Positions 50,801 through 64,000 of a DNA stretch of 64,000 nucleotides are shown here, one piece after another; position 1 is the stretch's first letter, and every line of letters begins with the position of its first letter. The stretch spans positions 23,563,958-23,627,957 of the forward strand of contig NC_089979.1 in NCBI RefSeq assembly GCF_036417845.1, written 5' to 3'. The notes beneath the pieces are model-generated. The model did not search any database. It was not told the origin of the DNA and saw only the letters and a program-made list of their open reading frames with translations. The stretch comes from Apteryx mantelli. Its lineage: Eukaryota; Chordata; Aves; Apterygiformes; Apterygidae. A program made the translations under genes and the position numbers.

Positions 50801-53440
50801 TTTTGACTGAAAATAACTGAAAGAAAGGACACAAAACCTGATTTTACAAAGCACTTCTCAAATGTTGTTAAGCTCGCACTTGTTACAGTTTATGGCTGCA
50901 TTCTTTTTCCTGGTCTGAGTTTAAATAATTTTCAGTGGGAGTCCTTTATAGTGGATACTTCAGAATTGTTGGCACTGACTTTGCTATTAATATTTTTTAC
51001 TCTCGCACTTATGACAAAATACCATGTCCTCAAAAAAAGTCTGTGCCTGCCTAGAAATTTCTAGTTTTGACATAAATTAGTATCACACTCACCTATCCTG
51101 TGTCTTCTTTTCTGTATTTTGCTTCTGAGATCTGAATCTTGCAAGCCCCTAATCTGTGCATGCCTGAAGTTAGACAGATGAGTAACTTCAGAAACATGCT
51201 TGCAGACCTCAGGCCTTGCTTTTTAAAATGAAACTGCGCATCAGCCTTGAGTGATTTTTTTCTCTGTGTGTGACTCCTGTAAGACACTCTCTTTGGTGAT
51301 CCTAGTCACCAAAGGATGGATCCCAGATACATCAGGAGTTGTGACATTAGTGTAGCTCATTACATCTGTAATTGCCATGACATGAGCCAGCGTGACAGCT
51401 CTGAAGATGTGTTACCAGCAGGACAGGGACTGCATCTCGGCCATCAGAAAGCAGAGTCCAGCTGCCTGAGGCTGTCATTAACATGATACCATGTTAATAC
51501 TCATCACATGCTGATGACCACAAAGAGAATGATGGGGCCTCAGCATCTGGGAGGGGCTCTGGCTCCAGCCCCCTTCCCAAAAACCCATTTCATTGGTAAT
51601 AATTTTTTTTTTCTCGGTGAAAATGCTCTGAGGTCATTTTACAAGTGGGTTTATAGTTCTGAGTAAATGGTAATACTTTTCAGGCTGACCTCATAGAAAC
51701 AATCCAAGAAAACAGCTTTGATCCAGAAGTTACTTTGTCTTTAGTACCAGCATCATTCTCAATTTTGCCTTCTGAGCTTGTTCATCCAGCTTCCCTTTAG
51801 TTTTTCCCTGTGTTTTGAACACCAATAACCACCTACTTTGTTTTAAACCAGAATCAGTGGTCTGCATCTCTGAGCACTGAAGACAGGCTTCAGATCATTT
51901 TTACCCTTCTCTCAAATGACAAAGATTTGTACTAAGCACAACAAATGATGCCAGTAACCAAAACTTCATAGAAAATGTTGCATATGAAGGTAAAAAGTAC
52001 AAAATCTACCATGGTCTGACAGTGTCCATCCTTTTAAGGACTGGTGCCCCCCAGGACTGTAAATCTATACCCCTCTCCACCATTCTTTTCAGATTATGAT
52101 AGAAGAGGGCTAGTAAAATGTTCTTGTTTTAGTTAATCATTCCTTCAAGCTCTCCCAGCCAAGCTGAGTTTTACTCCATGAGGTCAATATGCTCCTTGTA
52201 CTCACAGCCAATGTTCCCTTTTTTTTATTAGTATATCGACAGTGCAGTTTACTCCAGTAAACTCCAGTGTCAGAGCCTCATTTTCCATGGCATAAAACTA
52301 TTCGCCCTTCACCTGCTGGCAAACGAGGCTCTGTTCTTTTTCTGAGTAGACAGACTGTTCTTAACACATGTGCCTTGACTTTGTCTTGAAAGTTTCTTCA
52401 GACAGGGCACAGTCCAATTTGTGAGTTATCCCAGTCCCCAACGTAGCTTACTGCCTTTCCCATGGTGAAGAAGGTAATTTAGAAAAAATGCTCTCAAAGC
52501 CAGTTCAGTTATAACTGAGTTATTACCTACAGTCCTTATTATTAGTTTGTCATATGTGAGCACTGTGTAAAGCTAAAAGCAAACTGGGAGGCCTGAATTT
52601 AAAATATGTGTGTATTGTGAGTGTCTAATGATTTTTTAAAATATCATGACGGTTTTGAAAGTGTGATCTTCTCAGGCTGTGCACTAATTGAGGAAAGCGA
52701 TGAAACTGCAAATTCAGAGAAGCTTCCAAGATGAGGGGGGCAATACACTCCTCCTTGACTGTTGGCAGAGAGGAAACTAAAAACAAGAAGGAATTTGAAG
52801 GACAAAAAAAGAAATGAGACAGAGGATTTCTATATTTAACAACAGAAGGAAAAATAAATAAAAACCCTAGGGGCTCTAAGTAACCCTAGAAATGGTGGGG
52901 GAAATGAGAGGTTTGACCCTAGCCCCTGCAAGCTAAAGTACCAGAAGAACTAAAGAGGGGCTTTGCTGCTGAATAGGATCTGTAAATGCATTTTCTTACT
53001 TAATGATTTTCTTTTGCAACAGTGCTTTCAGTTGCACAACTAAAATGTCTCCTTTTGCTTGTTGATGCAGAATAAAACTTGCTAATTCCCTCTGAAACAC
53101 GTCCAGCATTAAAAACAACTTCAGGGAAATGTGACACACACTAGGATTCACAGGAAGTGATTTACCCAGAACACCAGCTTTACAGAGGCACTCACAAGCC
53201 AAGACAAATTTGAGGGTCCCGAAACTGCATTACGTTTTCCCCTAAAATTGTGCTTGAGAACTGATGTTGTCAAATGTCAAAGTGAAGGAGAGAAGCTTTT
53301 TCCTCCCTCCTCCTTTCCTCCCTCACTGGTTATCACTCCTTTTTCTTCTCCAGCAAGGGAAAAATAGAGGCACAGCAACCAAGATCTTTGGAAATAAACT
53401 CCTAGTGTCACACAGTATTACAAAGAAAGAAAGAGACAGA
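47820..53440. other. Intergenic, nothing recognised
   Basis: No gene supported. A GC-richer patch lies at about 48420-48560. Near 50306-50330 there are short GGGCAGCA-type units. Around 52240-52262 the phrase ACTCCAGT recurs. AT-rich elsewhere. Confidence 0.5.
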
Positions 53441-56130
53441 TGTTTTTCCCCCTTGGTCTTTGGGTGTGGGTTGCACGCACAGCTGCTACGGCTCTGCCTT
53501 TGTGGCATTCGGCTTTCCCCATGCACAGGGCTCTAGTGACTGCAGAAGCTGCCACACCGCGGGGAGCCAGGCTAATGCTGCGACTGGCAGCCACGTGCAT
53601 GAAGTATGGCCACAATCACAACCACTGTACCTTTCTGGCTCTGCCCTTGCAAAAAGTAAAGGCAGAAAAAAAATGCAGACACTGAGCTGAGATGGAGATG
53701 ATTTTAAAAGCCAGGACATTCACATGATCCAGAGAGTTTACAAAGCTGATGAAAATGAAGGCCTGAAAAGAAAGTCATAAGAATGAAACAAAAAATAGGA
53801 TTTGTGGGGAAATCCGAAATCAAAGAGATTGTCAGATTTTTTTAACCTCATTCCTAACTAAAAGTAGCACAGGAAACTGCCTCAGAGGGATGGCAGAGAC
53901 CTCTTCAGCCAAAACCCCCGAAAGGAGAAAGATTTTGTGTTTCCACAGGGCAAATGTAGAGATTTAAGAGCACGGAAAATATGTAGTTCCTGCAAAAAGG
54001 CATGAAAAAGTTACCTAGGAGCAGCCTTGTTTTTCTGTCTTCCTTTGAATTTAGTAATGGAATTCGAAGAGCCAATAAATATTGGGAGGAGAAAGCAAAG
54101 TATTCTTATGTTTCCAGTAAACACAGAAATAACAACTTTCTTCTAAACTGAGCAAGCAGTGTTGAGCATTTTTCACGTGCTAGATAATGAATCTTGAAAT
54201 AAAGGAAAAATACTTGGACTAAGTTTCTGAGCACCCAGTGGGAGGACGGTTGGCTGTTTATGTTAAAATTCTTCATATGGGTTAAATAGTTCTCCCTCAG
54301 CACTCTTTCTGTCTGGAGAAAAGCTGAGAGCAGAGTATTCTACTGTATATTCTTCTGGGAATGTATTTTCAGTATTGGCAATGGTCTATTTAGGGAAAGA
54401 TGTTACAAAAGGATGGCAAAATTTAGCAAGATATCAGAAAAAAATCTGCAATTACCTGAGTTTGTCATCTCTGTTTTTAAGTCCCCAAAAGGCCTAATGC
54501 AGGACAGAACATCAGGAATTCTAGCTTGGAAAAGCTTAGGCTAAGGCTTATCTTTTTATACTGAGCGGGCCCTCCTGGCAAACATGTAAGTCCCCTGGGA
54601 TGTCCCAAGGTGCGAGAAGTGCAGTCAGCTCTGTTTTTCCTGGGGTGCTTGGGCAACGAAAGGAGAGGTAGCAGGTGCTGGGCACAGCGGAGGGGGAAAG
54701 AGACCAGCGGGGTGCACATGCCTTTGCCTGGCAGAGTGGCGGCCCATTCCCACCATCACGACATCCCTGAGCACGGCTGGGTGCAGGGACCCCTCCAGCC
54801 GGCAATCGCGCTCCAGTACCTGGCGTAACCCGGTACCATTCAATTCACTTGCATGGCCAGAGCCAGCGTGTCTCACCCACCGCTGCGCAGAAAGCAACAT
54901 GAGCTAGGCAAAGAGCTGTGCTTGCGAGTGATGTTAAATAAATACCCAAAGCAGCGCTTGCATGACTGGCCCCTTTAAGTTAGGTTCAAATTAGTTGTGT
55001 GTTGGCAGCAGCAGGTCCATAGTTTCCATCGAGATTTTGCTGTTGATCAGTGAATGTACAGATTAGACACAGGGCTAATCTTCTCCTTATTTAATCAAAT
55101 GGAAACTTTCAATCCATTTTTGTGTTCACTCAACAGCCATTACAGTTTAAGTAGGTCAAATATAAATTGTCACCAAAAAACACCCTAGCACTGTAACAGC
55201 TCCCTCCCTTTCCTTTGCAATATCATCTTTATTTTCCTTGGTCTTGTAACTGCCTAGAAGTGTTACTTTTAGTGTTCGCTGCCATTTGTTTGCTGGTGCA
55301 CAGAGCTCTTTGCTTTAAAGGCTTTGACTTAGTGCTAGGTTTTCAAGGGCAGCAGCACAGCAGCCCCAGACCCAGCACAGGCAGAAAGAAGTGGCATCGT
55401 CCTTTCCATGTTAAAGTCAGCAGCAACGCTCTCCACGGGCTTTAAAAGGAGTGTGATGAGGACAGTTTTATTTTTTTGCTAATTATGGCCAGCACATTCT
55501 GGGCTTTGGATCACTAGAAACAGGCAAAAAGAAGATGTTGCTTTTGCAGACATACGCAGTTGGGCCTGCTCTGAACACGGTATACTGGAAGGAGGAAGGT
55601 GATGATTTTTACAGGAGCAGTGAGTAGCTCCCCACTTGGGTCAAGGCCCCAGCGTGCGTGTCATGTGAATGCAGAAAAGGGACATGGTGCTTGCCTGGGA
55701 ATTATGCCATAAATGTCGTCTCTTGCTGCAATCAGTTTGTATTGCAGTAGCCTGGAGCGGCAGCAGCTGAAATCTGGGAGTATGTTGTGCCAGGGGTTGA
55801 TCCTGCACAGAGGGAGCACCGTTCCTTGCCAGAGAGTTTGCATTTGCATTAACCTGATAAAAAGCGAAAGGGAATCAGTAGCACAGAGCAACAAAGTGAC
55901 GTAATGTAGCAGATGAACCCAGGAGTCCCGAGTCCTTCACCATTCCCTGTGCTCCTCTGTGCAGCTCCTCTATAACATTCCTCCCCTATGCAACACCTAA
56001 AATCAGCCCTTCACTACCTAACACAAATTCCCACAGCCCGACTACCATGGGCCTGAGCTCTTCCCCCGGGGCCGCACGCTCACCCTCCCCACCAGCCCTC
56101 GCGCCATGCCACCGAGACGCTTCCCAGCCA
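53441..56130. other. Intergenic tract with several GC-rich patches
   Basis: GC-richer islets occur at about 53460-53600, 54560-54860 and 56030-56130, separated by AT-rich DNA. They give overlapping chance open frames on both strands (up to 91 codons) with no domain. They could be enhancers, exons of non-coding RNAs or old repeats. Sequence alone does not decide. Confidence 0.4.
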
Positions 56131-59100
56131 GCGATCATTTGGCCATGGCAGAACCACAAGCAAGTCAACCAGCTCTCTTTAAAGCTTATCAACTAGAAAA
56201 GGATTATACTAAAGGTAACCTATATGAGGGCTGTATCCATGCATGATCTTTCTCTCACAAAATTTGGTGTTTTGAAAGTATTACTGCCTTCTGGAGTTCT
56301 CAGCACTTTTGCGAGGTAGCATAGATTCATCATTAGATCATAGAAACTGTGTTTCGAGGGTGGTTCTTAACTTCAGGCACACCCAGGAGTGATTGCTAAT
56401 GCAATAGCTGATGCTGGAAGCCCAAAGGCCTTGAAAAAGGAGAGAGCATCAAAGACAGCTACCTAACTTCGGTGACAATATGCCCAAGTGCTCATATGCA
56501 GCTGGATACATGCTCACTGTGAAATTTTCTCTAAATATGCAATTTTAGCTAAAAAAATGTCACTCATAAATAACATTATAATGACATAAATAACATCATA
56601 AATGTTAGAAAAATGTAGAAAGCTATTGAGTATGCTGTTGAAGTCTACTGACAGAATGGGTGATATCTGTAACCTCCAGTATCTGTTGTTATGTTTAGTT
56701 GTACGTGTGTAGCTCTAACTGTAACTAATAAGGTAGAATTTTAAAATCAGTGCTGACTGCTAGGAAAAGACCTTCTTCTATTTCAGGCTTCCTGCCTATG
56801 AAATATAGCATGGTGCTTGGGTTTTGTAATCATTTTAGAAAAGCGTACAGAGAGGAAAACACGATCAAAAGGCCCAAGAGGTATTTTTCTCTCTGATTAC
56901 TGTGGTACACATCCCATAGTTCCATTTCAGTCAAAATTCTTGTTGTCTTCAGTTCTGCAGTAGATCTTCCATGGAATTTCAGGGAATTCTGGTTGTTAGG
57001 ACTGCATAAAAGCCAAGCCACATCTGTAGTGTTTGTCTCTTTTTTTTTGCCTTATGTATTTTGGAAAGTTAATCTTATCAGCCTAAAAGATCTTTATAAA
57101 GCATCTAAAACCAGATGCGTTTGTATTCAGCTCTGAATCTGCAGTGCACAACAGCTTGTGACAGTTAGAATTTAATATCCTGAAACACTTGGCACATTGT
57201 ATAGTACACTGGAAAAAGTCCATTAATACAGAAGAGCACAGCATGAACAAGACTAGACACATTGACCTCCTCAGATTTGACACAACACTTTTTATCTAAG
57301 AAGAATACACTTTGGATTATCCTGCCCTTTCACAATATTTTCTTCATCCAACTTCTTGGATATTTATTGTCAGTTCTGATATTTTGTAATGAGGATTCTG
57401 TGTATACTTTAGTAAGTTTTGCTATTAATCTGTTAGTAAAATAACCAATTAAGTCATTAAGCAAATTATGTTATTAAAATAGCTGTATCACATCTTGATA
57501 TGTGTTAAATAAATTTTTTTGATAGATATCTAATGTATGAACAATCTTAGCAGTTAAATATCTTGCTGGAGAGATCCGTGCAATAAGATTAATGGGATAA
57601 GTAAGATGATAATTAAAAATGTACAACTTGCAAGCTTTCATGCAGCTGATGACTTGAGAACATTGCCACTAATTTTAATGTTGGGTGTAGGGAAAAATAA
57701 TTATTGATCCAAACATAGGGATCTCAGGAAAATATAACTAATTTCAAAAGTGACTTACTCTATGAAAAGATAGACAATCTGTGTTTCCGCCTAGTGTTTT
57801 TCCATAACAATACTGCAATAGTCTAGAGATACGGACAGTGTGCTCATGGTATGGTTAATGTCAAATGGAAGGGTGGTGAGAAGGAGAAGACTTTTCATGC
57901 CAGTTTGCAAGACAGTCAGTGGTCAGAGGAACATTTTAAGGGGCTTTGTAATTCAGCAGATATTTCTGAGTGGCTATGATGATGTAACTCAGCTAGGGAA
58001 AAGATGAACCCACCTTGATTAGGGGTGGATTTAGGAGACTGAAGCCAAGCTCTGATGACTACCGCAATGGATCCGTCTTTTCCCTGCCTCAGTCTTTTCT
58101 AAGCACTTCTAGGATGTCAGCATACATGACTATGTGACAGGACATGTGACTGTGGGCTGAATGGACACTTCTCCCATAGAGGTGAAGACATATGCTTTGG
58201 GCCACGTTACAAGAATTCATGTTCACCCAGTCAAGCAAAGGAAATGTCTCATCCCAGGATGGTATGGAGCTGTTATAGCTTTATACAGTCTGGTCACTTT
58301 ATAATAGACAACATAATCTGCTTTGTGAGAAAAATTGCTTTTGTCTACCTGACGTCACCAAATCCAGCTTTCTCCTACTTCAAACAACCTTACCATTCAG
58401 TCTCTTTCCTAATCTCACCAAGCTTCATCTTAAAATTAGCTAAGCATTTTACCTCTCTTCTCTTGTTTCTCTCTTCTCCATCTGCCTCAAACCAAAAACC
58501 AGTCATGAGTATATAACTGAAAGCAACCAACTTACTGTGGTTTAGCAGGTTTCTCTCCCCCAGCTGACCTGCAGTCATGGGCCACATGTACCTTCTTAGT
58601 CATTCATGTGGTGCTGCTGACATGCTGATTTCAGGAAGATTAAAAGATGAGAATAAAGCTGAGAGCAACAAGATCTAGTAATCATTCTCTCTAGGCACAC
58701 ACACATCTGGGTGTTGTGGTACCTACAACTTTCCCTGTACTGTAAATAGGATGAGGCAAGATTAATTTCTAAGGGTCAGAGGACAATTCATTCTCCATCT
58801 TCAGTTATTCCTTGGCATCTCTCCCTGTAGGCATGCCAGCGTTGATGTGGGGAGTGATTTTGAGCTGTAGACGTCTGTTTTTCAAAAATTAAATTAAGAG
58901 TGACGCATCTCTGTTCACTACTTCTTCTGCACAGTGATTAAGGTTAAAAACTTCTGTTCAACATGAGAAACAAAGAGGCGGAGGTCAGATGTGTTATATT
59001 TTGTCACCAATCTTGATCTAACCATCACTTTCTAAACAAAATTTAAAACTACCCATAAATTTCTTGGGATATATACAATAGAGAAATATAACAAAGGAGA

Positions 59101-60255
59101 TAAGGGGGAAACATGCCATTCCTGATCCTATTCATAATCTTACACAGCTTTCTCCACTTCCTTGTTAGTTAATATATTAGGGACAGTTTCAGTATTTCAT
59201 GGCTGCTCCTGTCCCCTTCCCACAGCATTTCGGACTCTACTTCTTAGCTACTGCGACTTAAAAGCATGATGTCTGAGAAGACCTGTCTCCTGCTGGCTTT
59301 CCATTCTCTCCTGTGTGGCCAAATGTTTTAAATGAGATTAGCTAATTGATTATGGGGAGCCCTGTGACTTCATATTAAACACCACAATAGCTGGATAATA
59401 ATATCCAGCTGTATTACAGTGTACCACTGAGGAGAGGAGATCTGAATGATGGAAAACCTCTCCTTCAAAAACAGAGCATGCCAGATGCTTTATTAGATGA
59501 AATTTTCTTTTTAGACTGAGAAACCATTGTCTCCTCATTGTCCTGTGTGAAGAGATGAGAAATGGCTGAAGAATTAATTAGGTTGATTGGTATAAGCATA
59601 AAATTAGACAGAATGTGCTTACCAATGCCTGCTTTTGCAATATACTTCCTGTTGTTGTGATTGATACACACTTGACAACACGCAGAGATGTCTGGTGTTC
59701 CTTTGAGGCTCTTTGCTCCCTGGAAGATGGTGACCAGATTTGCTATCATTCACTGAAGTCACAGACACACATCCTTGTCTTTTTGCAATGCCAGAGTTCA
59801 GTACATGTTTGAAGGTATTTAGTGACTTCAGAGGAGGGCTTCCTTCCCAAACCACATAGGCTAATCTGTGCTGCTGAGCAATGTCAAAATCCAGAACTCT
59901 GGATTCTGACTTGCCTCATTTGGGGGGTGTCATATGGCAACAAAACACAGAACTGGAGTCTGTAGCTTGTGTTTATCTCTTGACAAAAAAACAAAGCCAC
60001 ATTACAAACTGATCCAGAATAAGTACACATAACAGAAGCTAAATCAGAAAAAGACTTACTAGCAAATAACGATCTTATCTATGAAACAAAGGCATAGTCC
60101 CATAAATGGTTGTATTTATCAAGACACAGTTAATTTGGTGAAACTCCAAGAGTTTATGTACAAACACATGCAGTAATGTACTTCCAAAATATTAACAGAG
60201 TCCCCTCATACTTTTCACCTCTGCCACAATGCAGCCTCTGAGAGAAATATTCCCC
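56131..60255. other. Intergenic, nothing recognised
   Basis: AT-rich DNA without a supported gene. Two partly repeated phrases of ATAAATAACAT type lie at about 56565-56600. Open frames of at most 94 codons have no recognisable domain. Confidence 0.55.
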
Positions 60256-61763
60256 TTAATCCCTGACCCACACAAGCCTATGACTATATACTGTACTATC
60301 ACAGACTTTCTCACCCTTTAAAAATATTCTGTCCCATACTCCTGTCACACATGAGGAAACGTGCCTGGCTCTCCAAGGCATACAGCACAGACTTACCACC
60401 CATGCCCATCTCAGAGGCCATAAGGGGCTCTGAGATCTTGTATCAGTCCAAGAACTCTTTGCCCTGCCATGGATAAAATGGTGATTCCTCAGCCTCTGAG
60501 CCTTACGGCTGGTTGACGTGGGTGGTGTCACGTGAAAGGGTGGTGAGCTTTGTAACCAGTCAGGGTGCCGGGTTGGTCCTATGGGTGGCGTTGGGTTGGT
60601 CTCTAGGGCTGCACGTGGGGCAGATGCGCAAGCTGATGTAGCTTGTCCAAGGGCAGGGCACTGCACGGCCTCAGTGCTGACAGGATGGGGGACGGCTGAA
60701 GGGCGGAGGCACCGAGAGCAGCAAGGATGAGGGCAGCCATCCAGGCGACCAGGGAAGATGAAAGCAGGACAGTGAAAGAAAGCTATCATGACCAGGGGAG
60801 GCAGGGAAGACCCTGGGGTGGCAGTGAAGAACAGAGAAAAGCTTGGCCAGATCATCCAAGCAATAGCTTAGGCTGGACTCCAGGAAATGTTCTGGGCTGA
60901 GCTTCCCTACCTCTCTGGAAGGAGTTACTAACTACAAAAAGAGACCAAGATGGGGAGAAGCAGGCAAGGATTCCCTGTGAGGGATAAAGCTGTCTTGACC
61001 AAAGGAGGAGTTACCTGTCCTTGGCACTGGGCTCCCCTGCTGGATGCAGACCCCGACCATGACCCAAGCAGGGCCAGGGCAAAGGAAGTGGTGGGACATT
61101 TCCCAACCCAGGACACAGGGGAGCAGGGGAGCTCTGTCATGACCTGGACTAGATGGCTCTGGTGACAGGCAGGAACATGGCGAGCCCAGGAAAGGGTCCT
61201 TGAGAGCAGTGAGCTAGCCACACAGCTCAACAGATTTAGAGATTTACTCATAAAGCTTTGGGAGACTGGAAAAACTAGTGCATATTTCAAACACTTGTGT
61301 GATTGTCTCTGTGAAGTCCTTCAAATAAAGTCCTTCACTAGTTTGACTGCCCTTCTGGTCTTGCCTTGGAGGTGCATCCTGGTGCAAAGTTCTGGTGAGC
61401 AACAAAGGTGACTTGTACTGTCTGACATTTCTCTCTTGCCTTGTGATTTCCTGCTGCATCTGGTCAAGTCTTCTCCTAAGATACCATGAAAGGTTTTCCA
61501 GGTGTTGGGTGCTGGTACCTGATTATGTGAGTTGAATGTCTTCTGCCAGCCAAGATACAGGAAGTGAGGAACTCCACTTCCTAGTGCCACACCCCAGTTC
61601 TGGAGAGAGCCAAGAGAGAGAGACTTCTTTTTCCTATTTCACCACAATCATCAAGTGCAGGGAAAGTGCAATTTTGGCTAATAGTAACAATACAGTGATT
61701 GAATCATAAAGATGAGCTTAACAGCCTTGATTGCTCCTTCTGAAATGTATATAGTTATACCTA
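60256..61763. other. GC-richer intergenic tract with a chance long ORF
   Basis: The stretch 60490-61240 is richer in G and C than its surroundings. A 199-codon open frame on the minus strand (60855-60256) is Pro/Ser/Cys-rich, lacks any recognisable domain or signal and shares its DNA with other open frames. I do not call it a gene. Confidence 0.45.
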
Positions 61764-61780
61764 TTTTTTTTTTTTTTTTT
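61764..61780. repeat. T17 homopolymer
   Basis: Seventeen T residues directly ahead of the repeat fragment that begins near 61795. If that fragment is a retroposon in reverse orientation, this could be its A-tail, but the pairing is not proven. Confidence 0.9.
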
Positions 61781-61794
61781 GGAAAAAGTTTATG

Positions 61795-61940
61795 TACAGC
61801 AGCAGCCCCAGCCTCAGCTGGGACCCCACTGCACTGGGAACTGTACAAACATGCAGTTAGGCATTCCCTGACCCAAAGAGTTCCTGTCTTAAGTAGACCT
61901 GCAGAGGTAAGAAGGAAAATAGGGACACAGAGGTGAAGGA
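61795..61940. repeat. Probable old interspersed repeat fragment (sauropsid type)
   Basis: CACTGGGAACTGTACAAACA, then GGCATTCCCTGACCCAAAGA and later ACACAGAGGTGAAGGAA, follow the order of phrases in a repeat common in turtle, crocodilian and bird DNA ('gcactgtacaaaca ... gtccctgccccaaagagctta ... gaggcacagagaggtgaag'). The last phrase recalls the MIR-type core. The family is not named. Confidence 0.5.
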
Positions 61941-63127
61941 ATTTATTTTCTTCTGACCTGTATTGACCTAGGTTTCAACATCCAACTAACAGATTCCATT
62001 TTTTTAAATAATAACTTACATATAGGAAGATGCTTCTGCCATGCTTTTTCAAGCAACAGAACACAATAAATCAAGCTTGACATCAGTATGTGCATGCAAA
62101 GCCTCAATTAAACTCCAAAACACATTTTGTTTACAAATGTTTTTGTATATAACATTTTCTTGGGCTTTGTTTTCTTCTTTAAAAATGGGCCACACTGAAA
62201 GTATTTCTGGTTCTTTAATGGAAAAATGCAGAGCCCCAACACTAGCTTGATGCAAACCTCTCTAAACTACCATGCCTGTGAACAGAAGCTACAGGGCCTG
62301 CCAGCAAGTTGAGCCACTTTGCAGAGATTTGTGTTAGAGGAAAGGTCTCTGCATCAGTTCCCAAGAAGCCCAGACCTGGGAGATGATGTATAAAGAGGCC
62401 AAAAGGCATTTGCAGCCTGATGGGGAAGCAGACGACGGGTTCTTCTTTTTATGTGTACATTGTACCCACAGAAATCAGTACCCCAACCATACAGCTTCAA
62501 TGCCACCTTGACAGTGAGGACTTCTCCCTATAGCTTGGGCCAGCTGGTGCAGTGTAGCTCACCATAGTCCTCACTGCCCTATTACACTGTTGTGACTCCT
62601 GCCCAGGGCATGGGTCAGAGAGAGGCTTGGTGAGAGGGAGGTGTGCTGTGGGAACCTGCACACACCAGCACAACAGGACTACTTGTAGCCATCCACGTCA
62701 GCTGCAGAAGCCCAGAGCAGGAGCAGAAGCCACAGCCTTAGCCCCTCTATCAGTGGTTTGTGTATCAGTGAATTTTTCTATCCCACTGGCTATTTTCTGT
62801 TTACATTGCAGTTCTGGCTGTGCCATTGTTAGCAGTGGTGTTTTTCCACCAGCAACACACTGAGGATTAATCCTTACCACTTTACAGAGCCAAATAAATT
62901 AACAGATGATGGCTGTTAAGAAGTCCCAAAAATAAAAGTAAACTAGAAAGACAGCAGATATTGTAGCACAATATCTTAGAAGACTCTCACCAGAGGATGA
63001 GCTCTTTTATATTAATTGGGTTTATCCAAGCCACGGTTTCCCTTTGTTTGGAGGTCCCATAGAGAATACTTTCCACTGTACACATTACTGTGGGTGTTGC
63101 TGAACGCACATGGTGGACGGGTGCAAT
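61941..63127. other. Intergenic, nothing recognised
   Basis: No exon or RNA gene supported. Slightly GC-richer at 62500-62740. Confidence 0.5.
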
Positions 63128-63190
63128 TTCAGCCTCACTGCGAAGTCATGGGGAGGATCCCTGTTGATCTTGGTGGGCCCAGTGTTCTTT
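63128..63190. repeat. Old self-complementary interspersed repeat, copy D
   Basis: TCAGCCTCACTGCGAAGTCA, then GGGGAGGATCCCTGTTGATC and TTGGTGGGCCCAGTGTTC, follow the same arm-spacer-arm order as the copies at 29952, 32728 and 36118. Confidence 0.5.
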
Positions 63191-64000
63191 GTTCTTTTGG
63201 AGGTTGGTACGGTTAGACAATACAATGGATAACTACGCATGCTTTTCATTTTGGTGGGTCCTCTGGGGATTTTTGTATGGTGAACAGTTAGAGCACGGCA
63301 CTACTGAGACACAGTTGTCTCCTGTTTGAAGGCAGCTGCTGAGCAGATGCATGATGACTAGCACATTGCAATACAGTTTGGATAGGATGTACCCAGGTAA
63401 ACTCACAAAAAAGACCATGGAAGCATTAAACTTGACATTAAACAGACAGCATTGGGCTTGATAAACTTTCCAGGACTATCTTGTTATTGCAGAAGGATGA
63501 AAAAGTGAGTCAGTGATGACTGGGTGTGAACTGGATAACTAAGAGGGGTCTGTTGCAAAGGAGCCCATCTACTAAGTGATGGCCCAAAAAGTGCTGTGTA
63601 GACATCACCTACGGTCTGATGTTAGCTAGCCCCAGGCACAGGTCAGCATTTCTGTTCTTCTGTGGAAATCACAATCTGAATATCAAAAGGAATATGAGGA
63701 CAAAAAAAGGAGAAATTAATTTACTACGCTCAAGGCTAGATTTTTGTAATGAAATGAGCAGGGTGTTATAAAACAGAAATGATCTGATGATGCACAGCAA
63801 TGATTCATCTGCTCAGCAGAGATTACAAACAAAAGAGACCTCTGGCTTCATTGCAGTTGCTGGCCAGGGCCAGGATAAATGGTGATGAACATTTCCATTG
63901 ACACAAAGAAAGAAACATTTGTGTAAGGCGAAAGATTTGTAAAACAGTCTTCTTTCCTCTTGTCTGCTGAATGCTCTTGCCAGCAGCTCTGAGTGCAAAG
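63191..64000. other. Right-edge intergenic sequence
   Basis: No supported gene, RNA or repeat is visible up to the window edge. Confidence 0.5.

Noticed and set aside
60256..60855. 199-codon minus-strand open frame
   Set aside because: Pro/Ser/Cys-rich with no recognisable domain, no promoter or splice context, and several competing frames in a GC-richer patch.
36191..64000. Exons of CDH17, the expected mammalian neighbour
   Set aside because: No DxNDNxP-type cadherin calcium-binding motif or other cadherin phrase was found by eye on either strand.

Overview
The window is nuclear DNA from a vertebrate, most likely a bird or another sauropsid. The reasons are a single vertebrate-type multi-exon gene with a CpG-island promoter, long AT-rich non-coding stretches, a degraded CR1-type LINE, and several worn copies of interspersed repeats that I know from bird, turtle and crocodilian DNA. 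No bacterial, plasmid or phage features are present.

Only one gene can be recognised: PDP1, the catalytic subunit of mitochondrial pyruvate dehydrogenase phosphatase 1, on the + strand. A CpG-island promoter (about 2885-4230) carries an E-box, a CCAAT box and a TATA-like element in a compact array. A short first coding exon (4118-4148) encodes the start of the long isoform. A roughly 3.3 kb intron follows, then one large exon (from 7431) holds the whole phosphatase, with stop codon at 9080-9082. The long product is 560 residues and the short product, starting at 7475, is 535. A possible 42-nt in-frame cassette exon sits at 4304-4345. AT-rich sequence with two Pumilio-type sites and several AATAAA signals continues past the stop and probably contains the 3' UTR.

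From about 11.4 kb to the right edge (more than 50 kb) I find no convincing exon. This stretch holds a CR1 fragment (21130-21890, minus strand), a local direct duplication (19890-23070 against 23604-24090) whose second copy lacks about 2.7 kb, at least four degenerate copies of one self-complementary repeat family, a few other old repeat fragments, short exact tandem duplications, a polypyrimidine microsatellite near 46.5 kb, a perfect 15-bp hairpin at 47787-47819 and scattered GC-richer patches. In mammals PDP1 is followed by a large gap before CDH17, and the emptiness here fits that layout, though no cadherin exon was seen.

I found no undescribed multi-gene system. The observations most worth checking are the in-frame cassette exon and alternative N-terminus of PDP1, the short overlapping upstream ORF at the short-isoform start, and the asymmetric duplication around the CR1 fragment.
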